DNA of 28,155 bases. Origin: Salinisphaeraceae bacterium UBA4764 (lineage in GTDB: Bacteria; Pseudomonadota; Gammaproteobacteria; Nevskiales; Salinisphaeraceae). The position numbers and the translations under genes are program-made. Numbering within the stretch: position 1 is the stretch's first letter; the number at the start of each line of letters is the position of its first letter. The notes under the pieces are model-generated. The model was not told where the DNA came from, ran no database searches, and was given only the letters and a program-made list of their open reading frames with translations. Of this stretch, positions 8,733 to 16,428 are shown one piece after another. The stretch lies in contig DHHU01000018.1 of NCBI GenBank assembly GCA_002403445.1, forward strand, positions 1 to 28,155. The letters run 5' to 3'.

Positions 8733-9962
8733 ATGAATACAATGCAAAACGTGGATGACCGGTCCAGTGAGCAGCTCATTGAGGGCCAACACGCGGGAGC
8801 CGAGTGTGGCCAAACAATACTGTATCTCGACCACGCCGCGAGTTCTCCGGCACTGCCGGAAGTGGTTGAAGCCATGCGCGAGTCGCTGTTGCAGGACGTC
8901 GCTAATCCTGATGGCACGCATGCGGCGGGGCAGGCCGCGGCGAAACGGATTAACTGGGCCGCTGAGCAAGTCGCCTCCGCGCTTAACGCCGATTCCAGTG
9001 CCTTGGTCTGGACCTCGGGCGCGACTGAATCCATTGATCTGGCGCTGACCGGATCGATGGATTTTATTGGCGGCGGTCACATCGTGACGTTTGCCACGGA
9101 ACATCGAGCCACGCTTGACGTTGCCGAGCAACTCAAATGCCGTGGTTCGACGTTAAGCGTTCTCGGTGTTGATGAAAACGGCGAGATCGATCTTGACGAA
9201 CTCGAGCAGACTCTGGCGTCTGGCGCGACGCTGGTATCGGTCATGCATGTGAATAACGAAACCGGCGTTATGGCCCCACTTGTCGAGATCGGGGCGCTGT
9301 GTGCTCGTTATGATGTCTTGCTGCACGTTGACGCTGCGCAAAGCCTCGGCCGCTTTCCGCTAGACGTTGATGCTATGAATGCATCCTTGGTTTCGATGTC
9401 GGGCCACAAGACAGGCGGCCCGAAAGGCATAGGCGCGCTTTACGTGCGTCCTGGCGTGGGGTTGACGCCGCGCCTGCGCGGTGGCGGCCAACAGGCCGGT
9501 CAACGTGGCGGGACACGGCCGACGCATCAGATCTTGGGCCTTGGCGCGGCGGTGCATGCGGCCCGTGTAGCTGGACCAGCCGAGCGTGAGCGACTCGAAT
9601 TCCTCGGTAAGCGTCTCTGGCACCTTCTAGCGCAAACACCGGGTGTGATTTTGAACGGCGCAGCGGCATCGCGCGCACCGGGGTTTGTCAACGTCAGCGT
9701 GGATGGTGTGCATGGCCAGGCGCTGTTGGCGGGGCTGACTCTGGGTGATCCGGCATTGGCCGTCTCACCCGGTTCGGCCTGCAGCGCGGCGCGCGGTGAG
9801 TCGTCGCATGTGCTGCGTGCCATGGGTTATTCTCCGCGACGCGCTGCGGCCAGTGTCCGGTTTAGTCTGGGTTGGACGACCGAAACCAGGACGGTCGAAC
9901 GTGCTGCGACTCGTTTTGCCAACGAAGTCGGGCGTTTGCGTCAACTCGCGCATGGCGCGTGA
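8733..9962 (+). CDS. Cysteine desulfurase, IscS/NifS group, lacking the IscS C-terminal tail
   Basis: A PLP enzyme that takes sulfur from cysteine as an enzyme-bound persulfide. Key residues are present: YLDHAASSP (31-39), TSGATES (94-100), H124 in TEHRATLD, D200 and Q203 in HVDAAQS, the PLP lysine K226 in SGHKTGGPKG, and the catalytic cysteine C350 in SPGSACSAARGESS. The short loop around C350 fits group I enzymes. About 20 extra N-terminal residues precede the fold. The protein ends at GRLRQLAHGA, so it lacks the roughly 20-residue tail of true IscS that contributes to IscU binding. The ATG at 8733 is chosen; a TTG at 8727 and an ATG at 8742 are alternatives, and ribosome sites are weak. 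Its stop overlaps the next gene by 11 nt. It could be iscS-derived or another NifS-type desulfurase. Confidence 0.88.
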   Translation: MNTMQNVDDRSSEQLIEGQHAGAECGQTILYLDHAASSPALPEVVEAMRESLLQDVANPDGTHAAGQAAAKRINWAAEQVASALNADSSALVWTSGATESIDLALTGSMDFIGGGHIVTFATEHRATLDVAEQLKCRGSTLSVLGVDENGEIDLDELEQTLASGATLVSVMHVNNETGVMAPLVEIGALCARYDVLLHVDAAQSLGRFPLDVDAMNASLVSMSGHKTGGPKGIGALYVRPGVGLTPRLRGGGQQAGQRGGTRPTHQILGLGAAVHAARVAGPAERERLEFLGKRLWHLLAQTPGVILNGAAASRAPGFVNVSVDGVHGQALLAGLTLGDPALAVSPGSACSAARGESSHVLRAMGYSPRRAAASVRFSLGWTTETRTVERAATRFANEVGRLRQLAHGA

Positions 9963-10398
9963 AAATCCAACCGGGACGTGGCAGGCACGGTTCTTGGCGC
10001 CGCGTCATGCGCTGGCCGCCGATGCCGATTGCACGGGTTGGCTTGTGGGCCGAGCGACATCACCGGTGGATGATGCGCGGCTTGCGATCTATCTGGCGCC
10101 TGCGGCTCATCATCGGGTGCCTCGGATTGCCCGGTTTGGCGCGTATGGACCGCCAATACTGATAGCCTGTGCAGACTGGATTTGTGAATATCTGGAAGGT
10201 TTGCGAGAGCCACTAGCCAACGTTGCCCTTGGCGCAAGCGGGGTCGATACGCCACTATGGCCACCAATTGACTGGTTCGAACGTGCATTGGCAATCGCTG
10301 CCACGGATCGATTTGCCGTCATCGCTGTCCAAGACGCCATGACGGACATTTTGTTCCAGTGCCGACACGGTCCTTTACAGAATTACGATAGTGATTGA
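9952..10398 (+). CDS. Divergent IscU/NifU-N-like protein without the cluster-ligand cysteines
   Basis: Not a standard annotated family by eye, but it aligns with the Fe-S scaffold IscU. GWLVGRA (29-35) matches the VGxGxVGAP region. ARFGAYGPP (60-68) through EYLEG (79-83) matches IscU ARFxTYGCG to EWVKG without gaps. The alignment stays ungapped to WPPI (103-106), matching the LPPV chaperone-binding motif. The three cluster ligands are lost: they fall at P38, P67 and E110 (or A122 in an alternative C-terminal alignment). The aspartate next to the first ligand is kept as D40. Cysteines present elsewhere are C27, C73, C78 and C137. The ATG at 9952 overlaps the desulfurase stop by 11 nt, and iscA begins 11 nt after its stop, so the three are surely one unit. 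Homology is my inference from memory of IscU; function is unknown. Confidence 0.72.
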   Translation: MARENPTGTWQARFLAPRHALAADADCTGWLVGRATSPVDDARLAIYLAPAAHHRVPRIARFGAYGPPILIACADWICEYLEGLREPLANVALGASGVDTPLWPPIDWFERALAIAATDRFAVIAVQDAMTDILFQCRHGPLQNYDSD

Positions 10399-10409
10399 TT
10401 GGAAGCCTT

Positions 10410-10757
10410 ATGACAGCTACCGAACTTGATAACGACAGCATCGATTTGACCGAAGCCGCCGCCGAGCGCATCAAGGCGCAGCTCGACAAGCGCGGTCACG
10501 GTCTGGGGTTGCGCATCGGAGTGCGCAAGTCCGGCTGCAGTGGTTATATGTACACCATGGATTACGCGGATGACGTAACCGACCGTGACAGCGTGTTTTC
10601 GGCGCACGGTGCCACGGTGGTGGTTGATCAGACCCACTTGCCGGTCTTGGGCGGCACCACCGTGGACTTCCGCGCCGAGGGTTTGAACCGCATGTTTCGT
10701 TTCGATAATCCCAAGGCTCAAAACGCCTGCGGCTGCGGCGAGTCCTTCACCGTCTGA
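10410..10757 (+). CDS. iscA: A-type iron-sulfur carrier protein IscA
   Basis: An A-type carrier that binds iron or Fe-S clusters and passes them to target proteins. The three conserved cysteines are present: C43 in KSGCSGY, and C107 and C109 in ACGCGESF. FRAEGLNRMFRFDNP (87-101) is the typical IscA/ErpA region before the last motif. I chose the ATG at 10410 (115 residues) because GGAAG lies at 10401-10405; an in-frame TTG at 10395 is less likely. The related carriers ErpA and SufA cannot be strictly excluded, but position after desulfurase and IscU-like genes favours IscA. No hscB, hscA or fdx follows. Confidence 0.9.
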   Translation: MTATELDNDSIDLTEAAAERIKAQLDKRGHGLGLRIGVRKSGCSGYMYTMDYADDVTDRDSVFSAHGATVVVDQTHLPVLGGTTVDFRAEGLNRMFRFDNPKAQNACGCGESFTV

Positions 10758-10786
10758 ATCGCGCCCGCTTCGCTTGGCTGGATGCG

Positions 10787-10816
10787 CTGACGGGCACTGT
10801 GCCAAGTGGTTACAAT
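10787..10816 (+). promoter_or_regulatory. Probable sigma70 promoter of ndk
   Basis: CTGACG (10787-10792, 4 of 6 consensus) and TACAAT (10811-10816, 5 of 6) lie 18 nt apart in the 122-bp gap between iscA and ndk. A start near 10823 would give a leader of about 57 nt. A 6-bp inverted repeat, CTTGGC (10773-10778) and GCCAAG (10801-10806), flanks the -35 box and could be an operator or chance. This suggests the ndk run can be transcribed apart from the Fe-S genes. Confidence 0.5.
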
Positions 10817-10879
10817 ATAGGGCTTGACATTGAACATGCCGGCGCCTGGAGAGGCATCGGCCCCGTTATTGGAGCCCAA

Positions 10880-11305
10880 ATGGCCGTTGAACGCACGCTT
10901 TCTATCATCAAACCCGACGCTGTTGCCAAAAACAGGATTGGGGACATAACCAGCCGCTTCGAACATGCCGGCCTTAAAGTCATAGGGGCGCGTATGCTGT
11001 GGCTGTCGCGAGCCCAAGCGGAGTCGTTTTACTCGGTACACGCGGAACGCGGATTTTTCAACGAACTCGTCTCGTTCATGATCTCCGGCCCGGTCGTGGT
11101 ACAAGTGCTATCAGGCGAAAACGCCATCGCCAAAAATCGCGAGCTTATGGGTGCGACCAATCCGGCCGAAGCTGAAGCCGGCACGATCCGTGCCGACTTT
11201 GCCGAGACGATCGACGCCAACGCCGTGCACGGGTCCGATTCGCCGGAAACCGCGGCCAGCGAAATCGAATTCTTCTTCAAGGCTGATGAGCTGGCTGAAC
11301 GCTGA
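10880..11305 (+). CDS. ndk: Nucleoside diphosphate kinase
   Basis: Transfers the terminal phosphate from ATP to other nucleoside diphosphates through a phosphohistidine. The N-terminal ERTLSIIKPDAV (4-15) and the active-site segment NAVHGSDS with H117 are canonical. The 141-residue length is exactly that expected. The start is the ATG at 10880, preceded by GGAG at 10871-10874; the open frame upstream of it has no family similarity. It heads the run ndk-rlmN-pilF-rodZ-hisS, and has its own probable promoter. Confidence 0.97.
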   Translation: MAVERTLSIIKPDAVAKNRIGDITSRFEHAGLKVIGARMLWLSRAQAESFYSVHAERGFFNELVSFMISGPVVVQVLSGENAIAKNRELMGATNPAEAEAGTIRADFAETIDANAVHGSDSPETAASEIEFFFKADELAER

Positions 11306-11326
11306 ATTGGCTCCAGGCTCTATTGC

Positions 11327-12496
11327 ATGAATACTTCTGCGCCAACAACCTCCGAGTCGACCGAGTTCGAGCCGATAAACCTGTTCGGGCTCGATCGTGA
11401 CGGTTTAGCGGCGTTTCTAACCGAATACGGCGAATCGGCTTTCCGCGCCAAACAGATCATGCGTTGGGTCTACGCCCGGGGCGAAACCGATTTTGCCGCC
11501 ATGACGGACCTCGGCAAGGCCCTACGGCACAAATTGAGCCGCATTGCCTGTATCCGACCGCCGTCTTTGATTCAAGAACAACAGGCTGCGGATGGCACGC
11601 GCAAATGGCTTTTGTCGGTAGCCGGTGCTGGCGCGATGGGCACCAATGCCATCGAGGCTGTGCATATTCCCGAACCGGATCGGCAGACATTGTGTATTTC
11701 CTCGCAAATTGGCTGTGCCCTTGATTGCAGCTTTTGCGCCACTGGCAAGCAGGGCCTCAATCGCAACCTTACGGCTGCTGAAATCGTCGGCCAAGTCTGG
11801 ATGGCCGAGCACGAACTGCGCGCGCGCGGTGATGTTCGCGGTGATCGGGCGCTGACCAACATTGTGTTCATGGGCATGGGCGAGCCGCTGGCCAACTATC
11901 GCGAAGTGGTAACCGCAATTCGTATCCTGCTGGATGATTATGGATTCGGGTTGTCCAAGCGCCGAGTCACTGTTTCAACGTCCGGTTTGGTGCCGTTGAT
12001 GGATCGACTCCATGCCGAAGTCGACGTGGCGCTGGCGGTGTCATTGCATGCTGCCAGCGATCATCTGCGTGACGAACTGGTGCCGATCAACCGCAAATAT
12101 CCGCTCGATGAGTTGATGGCGGCCTGTGACCGCTACATAGCCGGCAAGGCGCGACGTGCGCACGTTGTGTATGAATATGTTCTGCTGGCCGGTGTCAATG
12201 ATCGGGTCGAGGATGCCCGCGCGTTGGCGCGGTTGCTGGGGCAGCGGCCGGCCAAGGTCAACCTGATTCCGTTTAACGCGTTTGACGGCACGGACTATGA
12301 GCGTCCGTCGGAAGCTCGGATTCAGCACTTTCAGGATGCGTTGCACGAACGCGGGCTGCGTACCACGGTGCGCCGAACGCGCGGTGACGATATCGATGCA
12401 GCCTGCGGGCAACTGGTTGGCCGGGTGGCCAGCCGGCAGTCGCGACGACTCGGTGACGTACCGATCCGGGTAGATAAAACAAGGGCCGACGCATGA
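11327..12496 (+). CDS. rlmN: 23S rRNA A2503 / tRNA A37 C2-methyltransferase RlmN
   Basis: A radical-SAM enzyme that methylates C2 of A2503 in 23S rRNA and A37 in some tRNAs. The 4Fe-4S ligands are C130, C134 and C137 in the CxxxCxxC motif. The two cysteines of the methyl-carrier mechanism are at C123 and C360, with the spacing seen in the E. coli enzyme (118 and 355). The GMGEPL motif at 183-188 is present. Length is 389 residues. Its last codons overlap pilF by 4 nt (ATGA), indicating translational coupling. Confidence 0.97.
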   Translation: MNTSAPTTSESTEFEPINLFGLDRDGLAAFLTEYGESAFRAKQIMRWVYARGETDFAAMTDLGKALRHKLSRIACIRPPSLIQEQQAADGTRKWLLSVAGAGAMGTNAIEAVHIPEPDRQTLCISSQIGCALDCSFCATGKQGLNRNLTAAEIVGQVWMAEHELRARGDVRGDRALTNIVFMGMGEPLANYREVVTAIRILLDDYGFGLSKRRVTVSTSGLVPLMDRLHAEVDVALAVSLHAASDHLRDELVPINRKYPLDELMAACDRYIAGKARRAHVVYEYVLLAGVNDRVEDARALARLLGQRPAKVNLIPFNAFDGTDYERPSEARIQHFQDALHERGLRTTVRRTRGDDIDAACGQLVGRVASRQSRRLGDVPIRVDKTRADA

Positions 12497-13269
12497 AAAC
12501 TAGTGTCTTTGGCCTGGCAGTGATGCTTTTGCTACTGAGCACCCTGGTACTCGGCGGTTGTGCGGGGGGCAATCAAAACATTCGGAAAAATAGTGCGGCC
12601 CGCGCCAATACCAACTTGGCCGGTGATTATCTGCGTCGCGGTGATCTCGATAAAGCAACTAAATACTTTAAAAAGGCGCTCAAATACGATCCACATCGTG
12701 TCAATGCACTCTGGGGGCTAGCGGTCACGAATAACCGCAAGGGCGATGTTCAACGTGCGGGCAATTTTTATCGACGTGCCATGTCGGTCAAGCAAAAACC
12801 GGCGTTGGTCAACAGCTATGCGGCTTTCCTGTGTCAGCACGGCAATGCCAGTAAAGCGATTCCGCTGTTCCAAAAGGCCGCGCACGATGCCCACTACAAT
12901 CATCCCGGTGTTCCACTGGCGAATGCTGGCCTGTGCCTCAAGCAAAACGGCAATAAGGCCCGTGCAATACAGTTTTTCAAAAAAGCATTGGCCAAGAATC
13001 AGAACCAGCCCATGGCATTGACCCAGATGGCGCGTATTGCGCTCAACCGCGGTAATAACCGCCGCGCACGGAATTACATGAAGCGCCTTGAGCAACACAC
13101 GCATCTCAATCAGAAGCAGTTGAAACTGGCTGCTCGTGTTGCGTTGGCGACCGGAAATCGGGACGCGGCGTTGGAATACATCAGTAAATACAATAACCAC
13201 ACCTCCAAAAAGTCCCAACTTTCTATCGGTAAGCTGCGCCGCCACGGTCGCAATCAGAGCGCTAATTAA
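12493..13269 (+). CDS. pilF: Type IV pilus biogenesis/stability lipoprotein PilF (PilW)
   Basis: An outer-membrane lipoprotein with TPR repeats that helps assemble the PilQ secretin. The N-terminal signal ends in a lipobox, L20-G-G-C23, so C23 is the lipidated residue. TPR units are visible from about residue 40 (AGDYLRRGDLDKATKYFKKAL) through about 230. Length is 258 residues. The protein is unusually basic: after C23 I count about 45 Lys/Arg and only about 9 Asp/Glu. It sits in its standard place between rlmN and rodZ and overlaps rodZ by one nucleotide. Generic TPR lipoprotein is the fallback call. Confidence 0.88.
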   Translation: MKTSVFGLAVMLLLLSTLVLGGCAGGNQNIRKNSAARANTNLAGDYLRRGDLDKATKYFKKALKYDPHRVNALWGLAVTNNRKGDVQRAGNFYRRAMSVKQKPALVNSYAAFLCQHGNASKAIPLFQKAAHDAHYNHPGVPLANAGLCLKQNGNKARAIQFFKKALAKNQNQPMALTQMARIALNRGNNRRARNYMKRLEQHTHLNQKQLKLAARVALATGNRDAALEYISKYNNHTSKKSQLSIGKLRRHGRNQSAN

Positions 13270-14456
13270 TGAGCGAAGTTTCAACGGAGTCCGATCCGGG
13301 TCCGTATCTCGAAGAAAACAAGGCGGAGCACCAGACGCCGGGCGCGATGGTTCACGATGCGCGCACGCGTTTAGGTTATACGCTGGAGGATCTGGCGCAC
13401 GAAACCCGTCTTTTCAAATCGACGCTCCACCAGCTTGAAGTCGATGATTATGCCGGACTGCCCCAACCTGCTTTGGCGGCAGGCTACTACCGGCAGTGTG
13501 CGCGGGCTATGCGCATGGATGAAGACAAATTAATGGCCGCCTTCCGCGATACCGTGGGTACGAGTGCGGGGTTGTCGAGTCGTCAAGCTTTCGGGCCGCT
13601 GGCTGTTGCGCCAATTGACGTTACCCCGACAGGGCCCCGACGATTGCCGCGATTACTGCTGATCATTGTGTTGGTGATCGCCCTGGCGGTTGCGGGTGTA
13701 GTCGTGTTGTTGCCGTCGGTCTCGCTGTCGGGTTCTGGGGGTTCGGGATCGGACGGGGGACACAATCTGTCACGCCCCATCAATCAATCTTCGTCGAACA
13801 ATTCAAAGTCCAGTGCGAGCACTGCTGACGTGTCGTCAGTTGGCAGTTCCGCGGCCGAATCGCAATCATCATCCGCTCGTCAAATGACGGCGTCCAATGC
13901 CGGCCAAGCCCCTAAAGGTACCTCCCAAAGTAATAAAAATGGGACAGTTACCGACAGCGGCCCAACCACACCATCCGTCTCGGAGACTTCGAAACACAAA
14001 GCGTCGAGCGAAAAGGCAGGCAACCAAGACCAGTCAGGGCAACCGCAATCCGGCGCGGATAACGCCGTCAAGGGTGGCCGCAAAGTGGCCTCGATATTCG
14101 GCAACCCGGGTTCCAGTGTGGCGGCGGCTCGGGCTCAGCAACGGGCTCGAGCTCAAAAATCCCAGGCTAAAGACACCCAATCCAGCACCCCGCCGAATCG
14201 GCTCAAACTCAAATTCAAGAAAAAATCGTGGGTCCGGGTTACCAATGCCAACGGTAACCGCTTGTACGAGGGGATTTTCAAGGCCGGCCAAACCCGGGTT
14301 TTCAACGGCACACCGCCGTATCACGTGGTTCTGGGGTATGCGCCAGGCGTGAACATTATGATTGGCGGTAAGCATTACTCGGTGCCCGGCAACACCCACC
14401 AAGGTGTCGCACACCTGACGATTCCGGCGCGCAGTCAGAAGAGTAGTAATGAGTGA
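13269..14456 (+). CDS. rodZ: Cytoskeleton protein RodZ
   Basis: A bitopic inner-membrane protein that links MreB to the cell-elongation machinery. Residues 26-95 form the N-terminal helix-turn-helix domain (ARTRLGYTLEDLAHETRL region). One transmembrane helix spans about 127-149. A long low-complexity linker rich in Ser, Gly, Asn and Gln covers about 152-310. The C-terminal periplasmic beta domain (about 318-392) begins with a Lys-rich KFKKKSWVRV strand. It starts inside the pilF stop (TAATG) and overlaps hisS by 8 nt. In many relatives ispG lies between rodZ and hisS; here it does not. Confidence 0.93.
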   Translation: MSEVSTESDPGPYLEENKAEHQTPGAMVHDARTRLGYTLEDLAHETRLFKSTLHQLEVDDYAGLPQPALAAGYYRQCARAMRMDEDKLMAAFRDTVGTSAGLSSRQAFGPLAVAPIDVTPTGPRRLPRLLLIIVLVIALAVAGVVVLLPSVSLSGSGGSGSDGGHNLSRPINQSSSNNSKSSASTADVSSVGSSAAESQSSSARQMTASNAGQAPKGTSQSNKNGTVTDSGPTTPSVSETSKHKASSEKAGNQDQSGQPQSGADNAVKGGRKVASIFGNPGSSVAAARAQQRARAQKSQAKDTQSSTPPNRLKLKFKKKSWVRVTNANGNRLYEGIFKAGQTRVFNGTPPYHVVLGYAPGVNIMIGGKHYSVPGNTHQGVAHLTIPARSQKSSNE

Positions 14457-15738
14457 CGCAGTGCGATCAGTTCGCGGTATCAATGATGTGTTGCCGGCTG
14501 AGAATCCGGTCTGGGCCCGATTGGAACGGGTTGCCGCCGAAGTTTTCGCGACCTACGGTTATGACCGGATCCGCACACCGATCATTGAACACACACGCTT
14601 GTTTGAGCGCGGTGTGGGTGAGGCAACCGACATCGTCGAAAAAGAGATGTATACCTTCACGGATCGCAGCGGCGATTCTTTGACACTGCGGCCGGAAGGC
14701 ACGGCGGGCGTGGTGCGCTCGGGCATCGAGAACGGCTTGTTTCACAACACCACACAACGGCTTTGGTACAGCGGCCCGATGTTCCGCCACGAACGGCCAC
14801 AGAAAGGCCGCTATCGGCAGTTTCATCAATTTGGCGTGGAAGCCTTTGGCCCGACCGGTCCGGATGTCGATATTGAACAGATTGCGATGTCCTCGCGCCT
14901 GTTCACCCGCCTTGGCGTCAGTGGGCTGATGCTCACATTGAATACATTGGGCACTCCCGAAGAGCGAAGGCACTATCGGGCGGCGCTAATGGCCTATTTC
15001 AGCGAACATCGAGAATCACTGGATGAGGACAGTTTGAATCGCCTCGAGCGCAATCCTATGCGGATTCTTGACAGCAAGAACCCCGAATTGGCCGAGATAA
15101 TTGCCAATGCTCCCACCCTGGAAGACCATCTGGGGGATGAATCGCGGGCCCATTTTGACGGTGTTTGCCAGGGACTCGACCAGCTTGGCATTGGCTATCG
15201 CATCAACCCGCGACTCGTGCGCGGTCTCGATTACTACACACGCACGGTCTTCGAGTGGATCACCACGGATCTCGGGGCCCAGGATGCGGTCTGTTCGGGG
15301 GGGCGATTCGACGGTCTGGTCGCCCGACTGGGCGGTTCATCAACGCCGGCAACCGGTTTTGCACTCGGCACCGAACGCTTGGTGCAACTCATGACCGCTC
15401 AGGAACTTGCTGGCGACGACGTGTCGCCGCATGCGTATCTGGTTGCCGCTGATAGCATTGGTACGCCGCGTATAAGCGCCATTGCCGAATGGCTCCGCGA
15501 TCAACTGCCCAAACTCCGGCTACGTGTCAACACGGGTGGCGGTAGCTTCAAGTCACAGTTCAAGCGTGCCGACCGTTCCGGCGCACGTCTGGCGCTGGTG
15601 ATCGGCGAGGTTGAAGCCAGTATGGACAGTATCTCGATCAAACCGCTGACCGATCAACGTGAACAGGCATCGGTAGCACTGACCGACGCACCGGCGCTTA
15701 TTGACGACTGGCTCTTTGCTTCGGCACCTGCCGAATAA
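14449..15738 (+). CDS. hisS: Histidyl-tRNA synthetase
   Basis: A class II aminoacyl-tRNA synthetase charging tRNA-His. Motif 2 is visible at FRHERPQKGRYRQFHQFG (112-129). The histidine-binding motif RGLDYYTRTVFE starts at R259, the same number as the catalytic arginine in E. coli. Motif 3 is GFALGTER (303-310). The C-terminal anticodon-binding domain follows to residue 429. The N-terminus begins directly with the conserved VRGINDVLP block, supporting the ATG at 14449. It overlaps rodZ by 8 nt. Confidence 0.98.
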   Translation: MSDAVRSVRGINDVLPAENPVWARLERVAAEVFATYGYDRIRTPIIEHTRLFERGVGEATDIVEKEMYTFTDRSGDSLTLRPEGTAGVVRSGIENGLFHNTTQRLWYSGPMFRHERPQKGRYRQFHQFGVEAFGPTGPDVDIEQIAMSSRLFTRLGVSGLMLTLNTLGTPEERRHYRAALMAYFSEHRESLDEDSLNRLERNPMRILDSKNPELAEIIANAPTLEDHLGDESRAHFDGVCQGLDQLGIGYRINPRLVRGLDYYTRTVFEWITTDLGAQDAVCSGGRFDGLVARLGGSSTPATGFALGTERLVQLMTAQELAGDDVSPHAYLVAADSIGTPRISAIAEWLRDQLPKLRLRVNTGGGSFKSQFKRADRSGARLALVIGEVEASMDSISIKPLTDQREQASVALTDAPALIDDWLFASAPAE

Positions 15739-15765
15739 ACGACGCAATCAATATAGGAAACCCGA

Positions 15766-16428
15766 GTGGCTGAATTCGACGAAGAAGATGAACTAACCAA
15801 ACTAAAACAGTGGTGGGCCAATAACGGCCGTGGACTGATGATCGGCGTCACACTGGGGTTGTTGGTGGTGGCGGGCTGGTACGCCTGGCACTGGTATCAG
15901 AACCGTCAGGCCAAGCAGGCCGCACAGCTATACAGCCAGGTGAGCCAGGCATTTGGCCAGAAAAAACTAAGTGCCGGCGCCGAAGAGGCCATTAAGAGTC
16001 TCAAAAACGACTACACCAGCACGCCCTATGCGACATCGGCTGCTTTGGCGCTTGGCCGCTATCGTCTGAAACATGGTGACAACGACAAGGCAATCACCCA
16101 GTTCGCCTGGGCTGTGAAACATGCGCCGAATGCCGGCATACGCGCATTGGCACGTGCACGTCAGGCCCGCGCCATCTGGAACAGCGGCCATGCCGATAAA
16201 GCCTTGGCATTGCTGCGAAACGCCCAACCGGCGCCTGGCTTCACCTCGCTTTACGATGAAATCGAGGGCGATATTCTGGTTTCCGAGCACAAGCGAAGTG
16301 ACGCCCACGCGGCCTACAAAAAAGCACTGGCAACCCGGACACGCTATGAGCGCAAACACCGGCTCCAAGCCAAACTAAAGTCAACGGCCACGTCCGGTGA
16401 CAATTCGACCTCAGCGAGTAGTTCATGA
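15766..16428 (+). CDS. yfgM: YfgM family TPR protein (BamB-linked, SecYEG ancillary)
   Basis: An inner-membrane protein with one N-terminal helix and a periplasmic TPR domain. In E. coli it binds the SecYEG translocon and periplasmic chaperones. The acidic N-terminus (EFDEEDELTKLKQWW) is followed by a transmembrane helix at about 23-43, then helical repeats to residue 205 and a Ser/Thr tail. It uses a GTG start with a good AGGAA ribosome site (15755-15759). It overlaps bamB by 4 nt. The periplasmic part is rich in Lys and Arg. Confidence 0.92.
   Translation: MAEFDEEDELTKLKQWWANNGRGLMIGVTLGLLVVAGWYAWHWYQNRQAKQAAQLYSQVSQAFGQKKLSAGAEEAIKSLKNDYTSTPYATSAALALGRYRLKHGDNDKAITQFAWAVKHAPNAGIRALARARQARAIWNSGHADKALALLRNAQPAPGFTSLYDEIEGDILVSEHKRSDAHAAYKKALATRTRYERKHRLQAKLKSTATSGDNSTSASSS

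Noticed and set aside
12718..13284. 188-codon open frame on the minus strand inside pilF
   Set aside because: Antisense to pilF with no recognisable motif; a frame artefact.
13720..14200. Ser/Gln-rich low-complexity stretch in rodZ as foreign DNA or repeat expansion
   Set aside because: RodZ normally has a variable disordered linker between its membrane helix and C-terminal domain.
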